Positions 10,864 through 21,600 are shown, numbered from the stretch's first letter. The stretch is 64,000 bases of DNA from Tribonema minus (GCA_017506865.1 JAFCMP010000223.1:310001-374000), one strand, 5' to 3'. Program-made: numbers and translations. The notes: generated by a model not told the origin, from the letters alone.

Positions 10864-12240
10864 TCACACCAGCTTTGGAGCGCTGAGCCGACTCGGCTTC
10901 TTGCGGAAGGCCAGCGCGCCGATCAAGGCGAACGCCAGCATTAACGCGCCGAGTGCACGGATTGAGCTGCCCAAGTCTGTTAGCATGACCATCGCGAGAG
11001 CGGCGGAGTCAGGCATGGTGACTGCGGCCAGCAGCGGATCGGCAAGCATCTCGCTCGCCGGAGCACCGTAGGACTGCGCCGGCTGCGGCATTTCGTACGT
11101 TGTCGCCGGCTCCTGCGGCACCACCTCTACCACTGCCTCGTCCGCTGTGACTCCCATCGGCAGCATCGCAAGTCCGACAAGCCCCCCTTCCTCCATTGCA
11201 GACAGTGAGAAAGTGTACGCCGTGGAAGGCTTGAGGCCGGATACGGTCATGGAGGTCGCCGAGGTGGTGAGCGTGCCGAGCGGCACCGCCGGTGCAGCCC
11301 CCGCTGCGTACGCGAGCACGTAAGAGGCGCCGGCGTACGCTTGAGTCCACTCCAGTGCAATGAACCCCGTGCCGAACGATTTCACAGTGAGCAGCGAGCT
11401 CGCTGTGGTGAAGGAGGCGCTGCCCTCCCTCAGCCAGCTGCTGCCGTCGACCCGCAAAGATTCCATCGCAACGGAGTAGTCGGTCGCCTTGACGAGATTC
11501 TTGAGGCTCAATCCGGCGCCGCCTCTCAGGCCGTCCGCGAGCAGCGCACCTGTCTTACCTTCCACCAGCCGGTACACGCTGGACTCTTCACCGGTCCAGC
11601 TGATGTACGCGGTAGATGCCCGCACCGTGCCGACCTTGATCGCAGCGCCCGCCGAGGTCTTGAACGGCACGCTGCCGAGCAACACTCTGTTGGCTCCCTC
11701 GACTGCAATCACCTCAACTGTGTATTGCACGCCGGTGACGAGGTCGGACGCCAGCAGATTTTTCAAGGACGACCGCGCGTACGGCGTGCCCGCCAAAGTC
11801 TTCTTGGCTCCGCCGGCGGGGGTGAGGACCACCTCAAAGCCGATGGCCGCGGCCTCGGCGAGGTCTGTCCATGACACCAGGGCCGAGTCCGCGCTGGTGG
11901 ATACCTTGATGTCAACCGAGAGGGTCGTCTTCGTGGGGTTGCCCTTTCCCTGAACCTGATCCACGTACGCTGCGTTCTCAGATCGCTGTAGCCCGAACGT
12001 GTAAGGCCTGCCCGGCGTCAGGCCTGTAACGACGGCAGTTGCTTTGGCGCCGGGCTGGACCAGAACCTCGCCGGCGGGCGCCATCGCCTCGCCGATGGCA
12101 CCTGCCATCACCCGAAACCTGGCGGCGGCACTGCTGGGGTTCGTGAACTGCACGCCGATGCTTCCAAATGTGCACGTGTCGATGCTCATCGCCGCGTACG
12201 CATCGGTCTTGAAGTTGACTGTCGCGATCGGCGCTGCCAT
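10864..12240 (-). CDS. Fibronectin type III-like repeat protein with C-terminal membrane anchor
   Basis: 458 residues from the ATG at 12240 (MAAPIATVNF). I prefer this over an in-frame ATG five codons upstream because the T-rich promoter motif sits 28 nt before it. The protein is built of ~90-residue Ig/FNIII-like beta units with recurring V.GL.PG.PYTF, VSGLKPSTAYTFSL and ISWTGEESSVYRL motifs. A single hydrophobic helix (ALGALMLAFALIGALAF) followed by RKK lies near the C-terminus. There is no signal peptide, so it would be a tail-anchored membrane protein. It is divergent from the thioredoxin-like gene at 12362 with 121 bp between the two starts. Similar FNIII units occur in the 47091-54317 protein. 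A virion membrane or surface protein is the likely role, by context and promoter. Confidence 0.75.
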   Translation of the reverse strand: MAAPIATVNFKTDAYAAMSIDTCTFGSIGVQFTNPSSAAARFRVMAGAIGEAMAPAGEVLVQPGAKATAVVTGLTPGRPYTFGLQRSENAAYVDQVQGKGNPTKTTLSVDIKVSTSADSALVSWTDLAEAAAIGFEVVLTPAGGAKKTLAGTPYARSSLKNLLASDLVTGVQYTVEVIAVEGANRVLLGSVPFKTSAGAAIKVGTVRASTAYISWTGEESSVYRLVEGKTGALLADGLRGGAGLSLKNLVKATDYSVAMESLRVDGSSWLREGSASFTTASSLLTVKSFGTGFIALEWTQAYAGASYVLAYAAGAAPAVPLGTLTTSATSMTVSGLKPSTAYTFSLSAMEEGGLVGLAMLPMGVTADEAVVEVVPQEPATTYEMPQPAQSYGAPASEMLADPLLAAVTMPDSAALAMVMLTDLGSSIRALGALMLAFALIGALAFRKKPSRLSAPKLV

Positions 12241-12267
12241 GGTGATCACGGACAATACAACTCGAGC

Positions 12268-12278
12268 CTACAAAAAAC
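12268..12278 (-). promoter_or_regulatory. TTTTGTAG promoter-like motif before the fibronectin-like gene
   Basis: The minus strand reads gttttttgtag followed by gctcg, ending 28 nt before the ATG at 12240. The same TTTTGTR core at the same distance precedes seven other genes (sites at 23768, 25269, 28113, 37474, 44976, 45069 and 47054). Confidence 0.55.
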
Positions 12279-12361
12279 GGAGCAGCGTGAGCCTGGTCCT
12301 CATGCAGCCGCCGTCAGAGCCGCAAGCTAAAAAATCGCAGATCACATGGAGAGACACACCA

Positions 12362-12760
12362 ATGCGATTCCTCACACTCCTGGCGGCACTGCTACCCGGC
12401 CTCATGCTCGCGGACTCCATGGCAGTGACTGCCGTTAGAGGAGCAGCCGACATCCACGCGCTCAGCCCTGGCAGTGTGCTGCTATTCCACTGCCGAACGG
12501 CGCCGGCATGTTTCCGGGCAGTGGCTCAGCTGGAAGACATTTCGGCGCGGGAGGGGGCAGCGCCGTGCTTCTCGGCGTGCTTCGGCAGCGACGAGGGAGT
12601 CCTGATGCAAGCTCGGCGCTTTGGCGTTCACACCATCCCCGCCTTCGTCATGATCGCAGAGCCACCTCGAGTGGTGCAGCCCTGCAGTGCGGAGCAACTC
12701 GATTCCGCAGTGCTCCACTCCCGCAGGCGACTGAGCGGGATCAGGGCGGGGGCAAGATGA
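12362..12760 (+). CDS. Secreted thioredoxin-fold-like protein with atypical cysteine pair
   Basis: 132 residues from the ATG at 12362. The frame is open further upstream, but this Met starts a clear signal peptide (MRFLTLLAALLPGLMLADSM). SVLLFHCRTAPAC (Cys44, Cys50) sits where thioredoxins carry the strand plus CxxC, and HTIPAF supplies the cis-Pro loop (Pro93). The two Cys are five residues apart rather than two, and two more occur at CFSACF, so classical redox activity is doubtful. It could be a structural or oxidoreductase-like ER/virion protein. It is divergent from the fibronectin-like gene. An A-rich block (ctaaaaaatcgcag) lies about 30 nt upstream. Confidence 0.6.
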   Translation: MRFLTLLAALLPGLMLADSMAVTAVRGAADIHALSPGSVLLFHCRTAPACFRAVAQLEDISAREGAAPCFSACFGSDEGVLMQARRFGVHTIPAFVMIAEPPRVVQPCSAEQLDSAVLHSRRRLSGIRAGAR

Positions 12761-13376
12761 GGATGGGTGAAGCTCATGCTGAGGGGTGTTGGCAAAAAAA
12801 AAAACGTGATCGGTTGCTGAAAGGTCAGATGCCACGTCACCCTTCCAAATGCGTGTGAAAGATTCTGCACCGCGTGCTGCAGGGGCGCTGTAGTGGCACG
12901 TCGCGGGCCTGCTGCTCTGCTGCTGCTGCTGCTGTGTCTGCTTGGTTTCTGCTGCCATACATCTCCTGTGCTGATGACGTCACTGAGATGTGAACAGACG
13001 TGACGTCGCAGCAGCCATCAGCCAGATGGCTGCCGCGTAGCATGCTCCGCCTGCAAGCACAGGTCTTGCGCTGGTGGTTCGCTGGCTACTGCGCCAGCAG
13101 CAGCATCAGGAGTAGCATCGCCCAAGTCTGCAGTGACGCCACTGCGGAGAAAAGAAGGCCCTTCCAGAAGCAATGTCCGAAAGGTCACATTCACAGGTTG
13201 GCTGGCGCGGCGTGGTCTTGTGCCTAACGACCTTGGAACTTGACGCGCTGGCGAGCCAACCGAGACACCACTGGCTAGCCAGACCGCAGCAGCAGCGAGC
13301 GCAGTAGCAGCAGGCAAGCAAGCAGCAGCAGCATCAGCAGCAGCAGCATCAGCAGCAGCCCCAGAGCTCCCTGCAA
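12761..13376. other. Intergenic stretch leading to paralogue C
   Basis: The stretch includes an A10 run (about 12797-12806) and CAG/CTG-rich segments near 12915-12945 and 13300-13360. No separate gene is supported. The CAG run merges into the Ala/Gln-coding start of paralogue C. Confidence 0.5.
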
Positions 13377-14654
13377 ATGTGGGAACAGGAGGCAACAGCA
13401 GCAGCAGATGGAGCCTCGTTGCGCCAGACAGCAGCAGCAACAGCAGCAGCAGCAGGAGTGCTGGCAGGCGGTCCCCCAACTGATCCTCCTGACGCTGATC
13501 AGGAATCCGGTTCAAGCACAGATGGCGGTGAGGCAGAGGACCCTCCGCAGGAGGACCAGCGCGTTCCAGATGGCACCTATCACTACCGCGGGGGCGGGTT
13601 GATGAGGGCGCTAAAGGAGATCGTTGATGATAATCGGGTTGACTCAATCTACTTCATGGACGACGCAGAGAGTCTCGAGGAGAACGAAGGCAGGCCTCTG
13701 ATGGCCTTCGACCGCTCCGAGTTTGAGCGCCTGACTGGCACCCTCAAGTGGAGTGGCCATCAGACATACCTGCAGTACCAGAAGTTCACTTCCATGGACG
13801 TGCCCATGGACCAGTACCCGCGGGTGTTGAGGCCGCCGGCGTGCTTCGTGCCTGAGCGCTGCGCCAAAGACCTACAAGTGCCCGACATCAAGCAAAAGTG
13901 GGCGATCGACTTCACCAGCCACGATGCGGCGAAACCACGCAAGCAGGGCAAGCAAGGGGCTGCGAAGCCGACGACTCCGTCGAAGAAGAGCGCGCAGGGC
14001 GCGGGAAAGGCAGCGCGGAGGTCTGCGACGTCAGAGAGGAGGAAGAGCCCCGGCGCCGAATCCGAGGATTCTGGCGCCGACTCGCCCGGCCTCTCATCAC
14101 TCGAGGATGATGTCGTCTCCGCTGCGCGGCAGTTCAAGGCCAGTACCCGACGCTCCCGGGAGGGCACCGTCCAGAAGCGCGCAGCACCGTTACGGGACGC
14201 TGTGGACCGTATGATAAACGCAGGCGCAGCCCTCAATGCCGCAGCTCGGCGGACCCCATCGCGACGTCCGCCCGCCGCTGCCAGCTCCCCTCCGTCGGAT
14301 GCGTCCTCTGCCCTTTCTCATCAAGATGATCCTCCTTCTGACTACGTCAGCTCCGACGAGGCTGACGACGACCCGGCCACGCCGACAGCCGGTGCAGACG
14401 ACGATGACGCTGCATCAGACGTCAGTCAGATCCGCAAGCGGGGCCGCAGCTACTCCGATGGCAGCGACCATCAGCGCCGCCCGACGCAACGTGGTCTCGT
14501 CGAAGAGGAAGAGGAGGTGGGGCAGGGGCACAGCAGCGAGGGGAACATCGGCGGTGCGGATGGTCTTTCCGGCGACGAGCAGGCCTCTGCCGCGCGCGCG
14601 CAGGACGACGGCGATGACGAGCAGGAGGACGGCGAAGCAGGAAGACGGCGATGA
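13377..14654 (+). CDS. Acidic nuclear-type protein, HSF-like core family, paralogue C
   Basis: 425 residues, intronless, starting MWEQEATAAADG. The core (about 65-178) is the clearest of the four: DGTYHYRGGGLMRAL, VDSIYFMDDAE, RPLMAFDRSEFERL, TYLQYQKFTSMD, VLRPPACFVP and DLQVPDIKQKW. It is followed by a basic Lys/Arg linker (KPRKQGKQGAAKP, KKSAQGAGKAARRS), the helix PLRDAVDRMINAGAAL, the family motif PPSDYVSSDEADDDP, IRKRGRSYSDG and a long Glu/Asp-rich tail. Orientation is opposite to paralogues A and B, so the four genes form a roughly mirrored arrangement around the 12.3 kb divergent pair. A winged-helix DNA-binding role is inferred from motif order only. Confidence 0.73.
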   Translation: MWEQEATAAADGASLRQTAAATAAAAGVLAGGPPTDPPDADQESGSSTDGGEAEDPPQEDQRVPDGTYHYRGGGLMRALKEIVDDNRVDSIYFMDDAESLEENEGRPLMAFDRSEFERLTGTLKWSGHQTYLQYQKFTSMDVPMDQYPRVLRPPACFVPERCAKDLQVPDIKQKWAIDFTSHDAAKPRKQGKQGAAKPTTPSKKSAQGAGKAARRSATSERRKSPGAESEDSGADSPGLSSLEDDVVSAARQFKASTRRSREGTVQKRAAPLRDAVDRMINAGAALNAAARRTPSRRPPAAASSPPSDASSALSHQDDPPSDYVSSDEADDDPATPTAGADDDDAASDVSQIRKRGRSYSDGSDHQRRPTQRGLVEEEEEVGQGHSSEGNIGGADGLSGDEQASAARAQDDGDDEQEDGEAGRRR

Positions 14655-14814
14655 CGACGATGACAACGATGATGAGGAAGATTGAGTCCAGCACCTCATC
14701 CGGCCAAGCGGTGGGGGGGGGGCTCCTCCATGTGCTTGCTGCAGTGTTCGCCGTGCGCACAATTCGATAACATCTTCGCTTTCCTGTTTTCCATTTTTTC
14801 AGAGTTCGCGCTCC

Positions 14815-15180
14815 CGATGCCTGTTTGCTGTGTCTCGCTTGCGGCGATGTGCCTTGCAGTGTCAGCGGTCCGAAATCGGCGACATGTTGGGATCGCCGCT
14901 CATTGTCACAGGTGCCGCCGTAAAGTCGGCGAGTATATCTCTCGCCGGCGTCATTTGTCGTCAGGTTGTCTATCCCCGCTTGCTGCCCGGCGACTCCCGA
15001 TGCCTGTTTGCTGTGTCTCGCTTGCGGCGATGTGCCTTGCAGTGTCAGCGGTCCGAAATCGGCGACATGTTGGCATCGCCGCTCATTTTTTCACAGGTGC
15101 CGCCGTAAAGTCGGCGAGCGTATGTCTCGCCGACGTCGTTTTTTCGTCACGGCGTCGATCCCCGCTCGCTGACCGGCGAC
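14815..15180. repeat. Tandem duplication of about 184 bp
   Basis: Two units start at about 14815 and 14999. Both contain cgatgcctgtttgctgtgtc, tgccttgcagtgtcagcggt and gccgccgtaaagtcggcgag. They lie between the end of paralogue C and paralogue D. A motif of the form gtcggcgag...ctcgccg(g/a)cg within each unit is partly palindromic. Confidence 0.88.
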
Positions 15181-15237
15181 ATGCATGCAGTGGTTGCGCG
15201 CCGCCAAGATTCTATGAACCGACCGGGCGAGACGCTT

Positions 15238-15355
15238 GGCGCACGGTTTCACCCTCGGCGCACGGTTTCACCCTCGGCGCACAGTTTCACCCTTGGCGCA
15301 CGGTTTCACCCTCGGCGCACAGTTTCACCCTCGGCGCACGGTTTCACCCTCGGCG
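15238..15355. repeat. Six-copy 19-bp minisatellite ggcgcacggtttcaccctc
   Basis: Six consecutive near-identical 19-bp units differ at one or two bases (cacagt for cacggt, ccttgg for cctcgg). They end about 270 bp upstream of the ATG of paralogue D, so a role as a repeated protein-binding site is possible but unproven. Confidence 0.92.
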
Positions 15356-15625
15356 AATGGGCGCCCGGCGCTCGCCGAATTGTCAAATTAACTCAAGCGC
15401 GATTGTGCTACATGCTTGGCACAGAAGGAACGAGGTGTTCTTGGATGAGACCGTGGTCGAAACGAAACCCGTGTCGCTCCTCGGCGAATGTTTCAAACTC
15501 CGCGCCGGTCTGCCCCGCCTGGGCCTGCTGAACCGACCCGCCCCACATTCCGCGCTGAGTGCTTTTCCGTCGGCGCTCGGTCTCACTTGCACACAGAGCA
15601 CACGCGCACAGCACCGCACCTATCC

Positions 15626-16783
15626 ATGCAGGCGCCTTTCGAGCTGGAAGAGGAGGCGGAATGGCAGGAGGACATGGCTGACGCCCCAGCCCGAGAACCG
15701 ACCTCAGCAGCAGCTCCAGCGCACGGTGAGCAGCAGGCGCGGGTTGCGCATCGACATCAGCTGGGGGGTCGTTTCATGACCGTGCTGCATCAGTTCGCCA
15801 GCGACGAAGGCCTTCCGCAGGTCACATTCATTGCGAGCTCAGCGTGTGATCACCACCACCTGCTGGCGTTTCACCTGGAGACTCTGCTGCAGCTGCTGGG
15901 CACCAAGGACTCCTGCGTCAAGGACTACCTGTCACGTCAGCGCTTCAAATTCCTCAAGTGGCAGGACGTCAACGGCTTCCGCATGCGCGTTTACACGCCG
16001 CCCGGCTGCTTCGCCCCCGCCGTCGACGCACGGACCCTGCAGGTCGAGGACATCAAGAAGGCCTGGTTCGCGCCGTGGCCGGCCTCGAAGGCCCTCAGGG
16101 GTCCGCGCCGTGCGTGCGGCGGCAAGGCACGGGGCTGCGGCAGCAAGGCACGGGGCAAGGCCGCCGCCGCAGAGGTGCCCACCGACCTCGGCGCCTTTGT
16201 CAACCGCATTACCCGGAAGCTGCAGCGGTCTAGCAGTACCATCTTTCAGTGTCTGCAGGTGGAGGCGCTCGGCGTCCCCATGCTGTCCGTGATGCCGGCG
16301 CTCAGCAGCGCCGCCGTGGTGATGGAGCGCGCAGTGGACGTGTGGGCGAGAGCTTACGCCGTTGCTTCCGAGGTCATCCCGCGAGGCGAACAAGTGGCGG
16401 CGAGCAGCGAGGGCGAGGCCGGCGCCGGGCGATATGACTTCTCGGATTCTTCCGACGCCGGGGACGACGCCGATTCAAATTCATCCGGCGAGGAGGGGGA
16501 CGAGAGCGGCGAGAAGCAGCACTCATTCGAGTTGGAACAGGGGCTTCCCCCTCCGCCCGACTTCGTGTCTGATGCGGAAAGCAGTTCGTCGGAGGAGGAC
16601 GCCGACGAGGACGCCGGCGACGCCGCTGCCGCCGACTTCGCCGGCGACACATCGTCCAGTGCTGTCGCCGTAGCCGGGGCCGGCGACGAGCATCAGGCGC
16701 CGGACGAAGCCCTTGACCAAGCGGACTCCGGGACGTCTGGCGACTCGAGTTCCGATGACTCGGCGGACTCGTCCGACGAGTAA
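15626..16783 (+). CDS. Acidic nuclear-type protein, HSF-like core family, paralogue D
   Basis: 385 residues from the ATG at 15626. An in-frame ATG at 15488 would add a 46-residue low-quality extension and is not preferred. The core (about 44-155) has LGGRFMTVLHQFA, QVTFIAS, HLLAFHLETLLQLLG, YLSRQRFKFLKW, YTPPGCFAP and LQVEDIKKAWF. The YLSRQRFKFLKW segment is the closest in the family to the FxSFVRQLNxYGF recognition helix of heat-shock factors. A short Gly/Lys/Arg linker (CGGKARGCGSKARGK), an amphipathic helical section, the motif PPPDFVSDAESSSSEEDADED and a long acidic Ser/Asp/Glu tail follow. There is no obvious NLS at the very C-terminus, unlike A and B. Confidence 0.72.
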   Translation: MQAPFELEEEAEWQEDMADAPAREPTSAAAPAHGEQQARVAHRHQLGGRFMTVLHQFASDEGLPQVTFIASSACDHHHLLAFHLETLLQLLGTKDSCVKDYLSRQRFKFLKWQDVNGFRMRVYTPPGCFAPAVDARTLQVEDIKKAWFAPWPASKALRGPRRACGGKARGCGSKARGKAAAAEVPTDLGAFVNRITRKLQRSSSTIFQCLQVEALGVPMLSVMPALSSAAVVMERAVDVWARAYAVASEVIPRGEQVAASSEGEAGAGRYDFSDSSDAGDDADSNSSGEEGDESGEKQHSFELEQGLPPPPDFVSDAESSSSEEDADEDAGDAAAADFAGDTSSSAVAVAGAGDEHQAPDEALDQADSGTSGDSSSDDSADSSDE

Positions 16784-17339
16784 TCAACTGTTGCGCATGC
16801 CACATCTTGCAGCAGTTTTGGCACGTTCTTGCTGCGGTAGCTTGAGATGCTGGTAGGTCGGACCGGCCTCTCGCAGTTGGGCAGCGTATGCATCACATGT
16901 GTAAATGAGACCTTTGGAACGGCGGAGACTTGTCGGATCTTGCTCTTTGCCTGCTGCAAGTCGTCGCCGTGTTCACCGTGTCGAAAATCAGCCACACGTA
17001 TTGTACTTGTGATGACAGGGTGTGCCCTCGTACTCGTGAACACACTTTGCCTTGTCGTGAGATGCGGGGGCAGCGCTCGCCAGCCGGTGCGGCCGACACT
17101 GATGCGATGCGTGATTGAACATGTGCATTTGCTGAAACTGGACAACGTCGCCGACTTGTTGATGCCACGGACACACAGCGATCTCGGCGAGGTGCTCTCA
17201 AGGCTTCGCTCAAGTGCCGGCGAAGCAATGGTCGTGGGTCTCGAGTGGCAGACATCCCTGACTTTTGCTTTCATATGTGCTCTCTCAATGCCCTCGAAGA
17301 ACGCATGCATGCGTTGCTCGCCGGTCTTGAATCGCCGGA
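16784..17339. other. Intergenic stretch before the inverted-repeat structure
   Basis: No supported gene. Fragments such as gccctcgaagaacgcatgca near 17290 resemble the flank of the repeat arm that starts at about 17340, so the outer edge of the arm may reach into this interval. Confidence 0.45.
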
Positions 17340-18600
17340 TTTCATCGCCGAAGGGGACGCGCGGCACGCCCGCAGTGTGCCGCGCGTCCCACTTTTCAGG
17401 TATTGCACTCAGAAACTTGTGGCCAGACTCTCACCATGAGCATCCGTCCGTCCGGCCAGGTGGACGCGCGGCACGCCCGCAGTGTGCCGCGCGTCCCACT
17501 TTTGAGGCAGCGTACTGACATACCTGTGGCCAGCCTCTGGCACCGAGCAAGCATCCGTCCATCCGGCCAGGTAGAAACGTGTTCCATTTGGGGGGGAGTT
17601 CCCCCTTCTGCGCCAGATGTAAGCTTGATGCGGCGCTCGCCGATCGCTGCGGACAAGAAGTTCATGCGATGCCTCAGAAACACAGCGGCGTCGGGGAGGT
17701 GAGGGCTCGGCTTGGCTCAGCACGTGCGATCGGAAAGCCGCCGGCGAAGCTTTTGTATCGAGTCTCGACTGGCACAGTCCGCTGTCTTTGCCTTTCATTT
17801 GCCGATCTCAGTGCCCTCGAGCAATTTGCGTTCGCCGGCCTCATGTCGCCGAATAACTTCGCCGAAGGGGACGCGCGGCACGCCCGCAGTGTGCCGCGCG
17901 TCCCACTTTTCAGGTATTGCACTCAGAAACTTGTGGCCAGACTCTGACCATGAGCATCCGTCCGTCCGGCCAGGTGCACGCGCAGCACGCCCGCAGTGTG
18001 CCGCGCGTCCCACTTTTGAGGCAGCGTACTCACAACCTGTGGCCAGCCTCTGGCACCGAGCAAGCATCCGTCCGTCCGGCCAGGTGGAAACGTGTTCCAT
18101 TCGGGGGGGGGGGGGGAGTTTTCTCTTCTGCGCCAGATGTCAGCTTGATGCGGCGCGCGCCGATCGCTGCGGACAAGAAATTCATGCGATGCCTTTCAAA
18201 CACAGCGACGTCGGCGCGGCGAGCGCTCGGCTTGACTCGGCACGTGCGATCGGCAAGCTGCCGGCGGAGCCATGGTCTTGAGTCTCGAGAGGCAAATGCC
18301 CTGACTGTATCTTCATGTGTGAGATCTGAACGCCCTCGAGCATCCGTTTGGCCATGTGGACGCGCGGCACGTCCGCAGTGTGCCGCGCGTCCCAATTTTC
18401 ATGCACCGCGCTCAGAAACTTGTGGGCCGACTCTGGCCATGAGCATCCGTCCGTCCGGCCAGGTGGACGCGCGGCACGTCCGCAGTGTGCCGCGCGTCCC
18501 ACTGTTTAGGCATCGCACTCAGAAGCGCATGGCCAGACTCAGGTGCCCAGCAAGCATCCGTCCGTCCGGCCAGGTTGAGCCTCGCTGCTTCCGCGGCGTC
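17340..18600. repeat. Left arm of inverted-repeat structure (about 515-bp tandem units, six hairpins)
   Basis: Imperfect tandem units of about 515 bp start near 17340 and 17855. Each carries two hairpin palindromes and a CATCCGTCCGTCCGGCCAGG block. A third partial unit covers 18340-18600. The section 17628-17830 (ctcgccgatcgctgcggaca, then tcagcacgtgcgatcgg and cactggcacagtccgct-like sequence) is the reverse complement of 23050-23255. This makes the arm an inverted partner of 22930-23580 on the far side of the satellite array. Confidence 0.88.
17354..18499. repeat. Six GC-rich hairpin palindromes in the left arm
   Basis: The stem GGGACGCGCGGCAC pairs with GTGCCGCGCGTCCC around a 9-nt loop (gcccgcagt or gtccgcagt). 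Copies lie at 17354-17390, 17462-17496, 17868-17904, about 17975-18011 (left stem decayed), 18358-18392 and 18465-18499. They come in pairs about 107 bp apart, with roughly 500-bp pair spacing. Stem conservation against looser flanks suggests the structure matters or spreads by conversion. Confidence 0.88.
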
Positions 18601-18689
18601 TGCAGCAGAGCTCAGCTGAGGGCGGCGCTAGACAATCTGTGCGGGCACGACGTTTATGCGATGCCGGGGCAACCTGCAGCGCCGGGAAC

Positions 18690-21600
18690 GCCCCTCTGAC
18701 ACGAGGGGCGAGTCATTCAGCTGACAGACACAGACTCAGAGGGAGGATCCGGGCGACGATGAACGAGGGCGAGAGGCTGCACAGCGCCAATCGAGTGGTA
18801 AGCGGCCTTCGCGGGCCCACCTGGCCGGACGGACGGACGGATGCTTCTGTGATGCTGCAGGGTGCCAAACTTTTTGCATAGAGGTCGGTGGCCCCGTTTC
18901 ATCCGTATTGGATTTCAACTCGCAGCGCCGGGTACGCCCCCTGTGACACGAGGGCGAATCATTCAGCTGACAGGCACAGACTCAGAGGGAGGATCCGGGG
19001 GGCGATGAACGAGGGCGAGAGGGCGTTTCCGCCGCTGTACAGCGCCACTCGAGTGGTAAGCGGCCTTCGCGGGCCCACCTGGCCGGACGGACGGACGGAT
19101 GCTTCTGTGATGCTGCAGGGTGCCAAACTTTTTGCATAGAGGTCGGTGGCCCCGTTTCATCCGTATTGGATTTCAACTCGCAGCGCGGGTACGCCCCCTG
19201 TGACACGAGGGCGAATCATTCAGCTGACAGGCACAGACTCAGAGGGAGGATCCGGGGGGCGATGAACGAGGGCGAGAGGGCGTTTCCGCCGCTGTACAGC
19301 GCCAATCGAGTGGTAAGCGGCCTTTGCGGGCCCACCTGGCCGGACGGACGGACGGATGCTTCTGTGATGCTGCAGGGTGCCAAACTTTTTGCATAGAGGT
19401 CGGTGGCCCCGTTTCATCCGTATTGGATTGCAACTCGCAGCGCGGGTACGCCCCCTGTGACACGAGGGCGAGTCATTCAGCTGACAGACACAGACTCAGA
19501 GGGAGGATCCGGGCGACGATGAACGAGGGCGAGAGGGCGTTTCCGCCGCTGTACAGCGCCACTCGAGTGGTAAGCGGCCTTCGCGGGCCCACCTGGCCGG
19601 ACGGACGGACGGATGCTTCTGTGATGCTGCAGGGTGCCAAACTTTTTGCATAGAGGTCGGTGGCCCCGTTTCATCCCTATTTGATTTCAACTCGCAGCGC
19701 CGGGTACGCCCCCTGTGACACGAGGGCGAGTCATTCAGCTGACAGGCACAGACTCAGAGCGAGGATCCGGGGGGCGATGAACGAGGGCGAGAGGGCGTTT
19801 CCGCCGCTGTACAGCGCCACTCGAGTGGTAAGCGGCCTTCGCGGGCCCACCTGGCCGGACGGACGGACGGATGCTTCTGTGATGCTGCAGGGTGCCAAAC
19901 TTTTTGCAAAGAGGTCGGTGGCCCCGTTTCATCCGTATTGGATTTCAACTCGCAGCGCCGGTACGCCCCCTGTGACACGAGGGCGAGTCATTCAGCTGAC
20001 AGACACAGACTCAGAGGGAGGATCCGGGCGACGATGAACGAGGGCGAGAGGCTGCACAGCGCCAATCGAGTGGTAAGCGGCCTTCGCGGGCCCACCTGGC
20101 CGGACGGACGGACGGATGCTTCTGTGATGCTGCAGGGTGCCAAACTTTTTGCAAAGAGGTCGGTGGCCCCGTTTCATCCGTATTGGATTTCAACTCGCAG
20201 CGCCGGTACGCCCCCTGTGACACGAGGGCGAGTCATTCAGCTGACAGGCACAGACTCAGAGGGAGGATCCGGGGGGCGATGAACGAGGGCGAGAGGGCGT
20301 TTCCGCCGCTGTACAGCGCCACTCGAGTGGTAAGCGGCCTTCGCGGGCCCACCTGGCCGGACGGACGGACGGATGCTTCTGTGATGCTGCAGGGTGCCAA
20401 ACTTTTTGCATAGAGGTCGGTGGCCCCGTTTCATCCGTATTGGATTTCAACTCGCAGCGCGGGTACGCCCCCTGTGACACGAGGGCGAGTCATTCAGCTG
20501 ACAGAAACAGACTCAGAGGGAGGATCCGGGCGACGATGAACGAGGGCGAGAGGCTGCACAGCGCCAATCGAGTGGTAAGCGGCCTTCGCGGGCCCACCTG
20601 GCCGGACGGACGGACGGATGCTTCTGTGATGCTGCAGGGTGCCAAACTTTTTGCAAAGAGGTCGGTGGCCCCGTTTCATCCGTATTTGATTTCAACTCGC
20701 AGCGCCGGGTACGCCCCCTGTGACACGAGGGCGAGTCATTCAGCTGACAGGCACAGACTCAGAGGGAGGATCCGGGGGGCGATGAACGAGGGCGAGAGGG
20801 CGTTTCCGCCGCTGTACAGCGCCACTCGAGTGGTAAGCGGCCTTCGCGGGCCCACCTGGCCGGACGGACGGACGGATGCTTCTGTGATGCTGCAGGGTGC
20901 CAAACTTTTTGCAAAGAGGTCGGTGGCCCCGTTTCATCCGTATTGGATTTCAACTCGCAGCGCCGGTACGCCCCCTGTGACACGAGGGCGAGTCATTCAG
21001 CTGACAGACACAGACTCAGAGGGAGGATCCGGGCGACGATGAACGAGGGCGAGAGGCTGCACAGCGCCAATCGAGTGGTAAGCGGCCTTCGCGGGCCCAC
21101 CTGGCCGGACGGACGGACGGATGCTTCTGTGATGCTGCAGGGTGCCAAACCTTTTGCAAAGAGGTCGGTGGCCCCGTTTCATCCGTATTGGATTTCAACT
21201 CGCAGCGCCGGTACGCCCCCTGTGACACGAGGGCGAGTCATTCAGCTGACAGGCACAGACTCAGAGGGAGGATCCGGGGGGCGATGAACGAGGGCGAGAG
21301 GGCGTTTCCGCCGCTGTACAGCGCCACTCGAGTGGTAAGCGGCCTTCGCGGGCCCACCTGGCCGGACGGACGGACGGATGCTTCTGTGATGCTGCAGGGT
21401 GCCAAACTTTTTGCATAGAGGTCGGTGGCCCCGTTTCATCCGTATTGGATTTCAACTCGCAGCGCGGGTACGCCCCCTGTGACACGAGGGCGAGTCATTC
21501 AGCTGACAGAAACAGACTCAGAGGGAGGATCCGGGCGACGATGAACGAGGGCGAGAGGCTGCACAGCGCCAATCGAGTGGTAAGCGGCCTTCGCGGGCCC

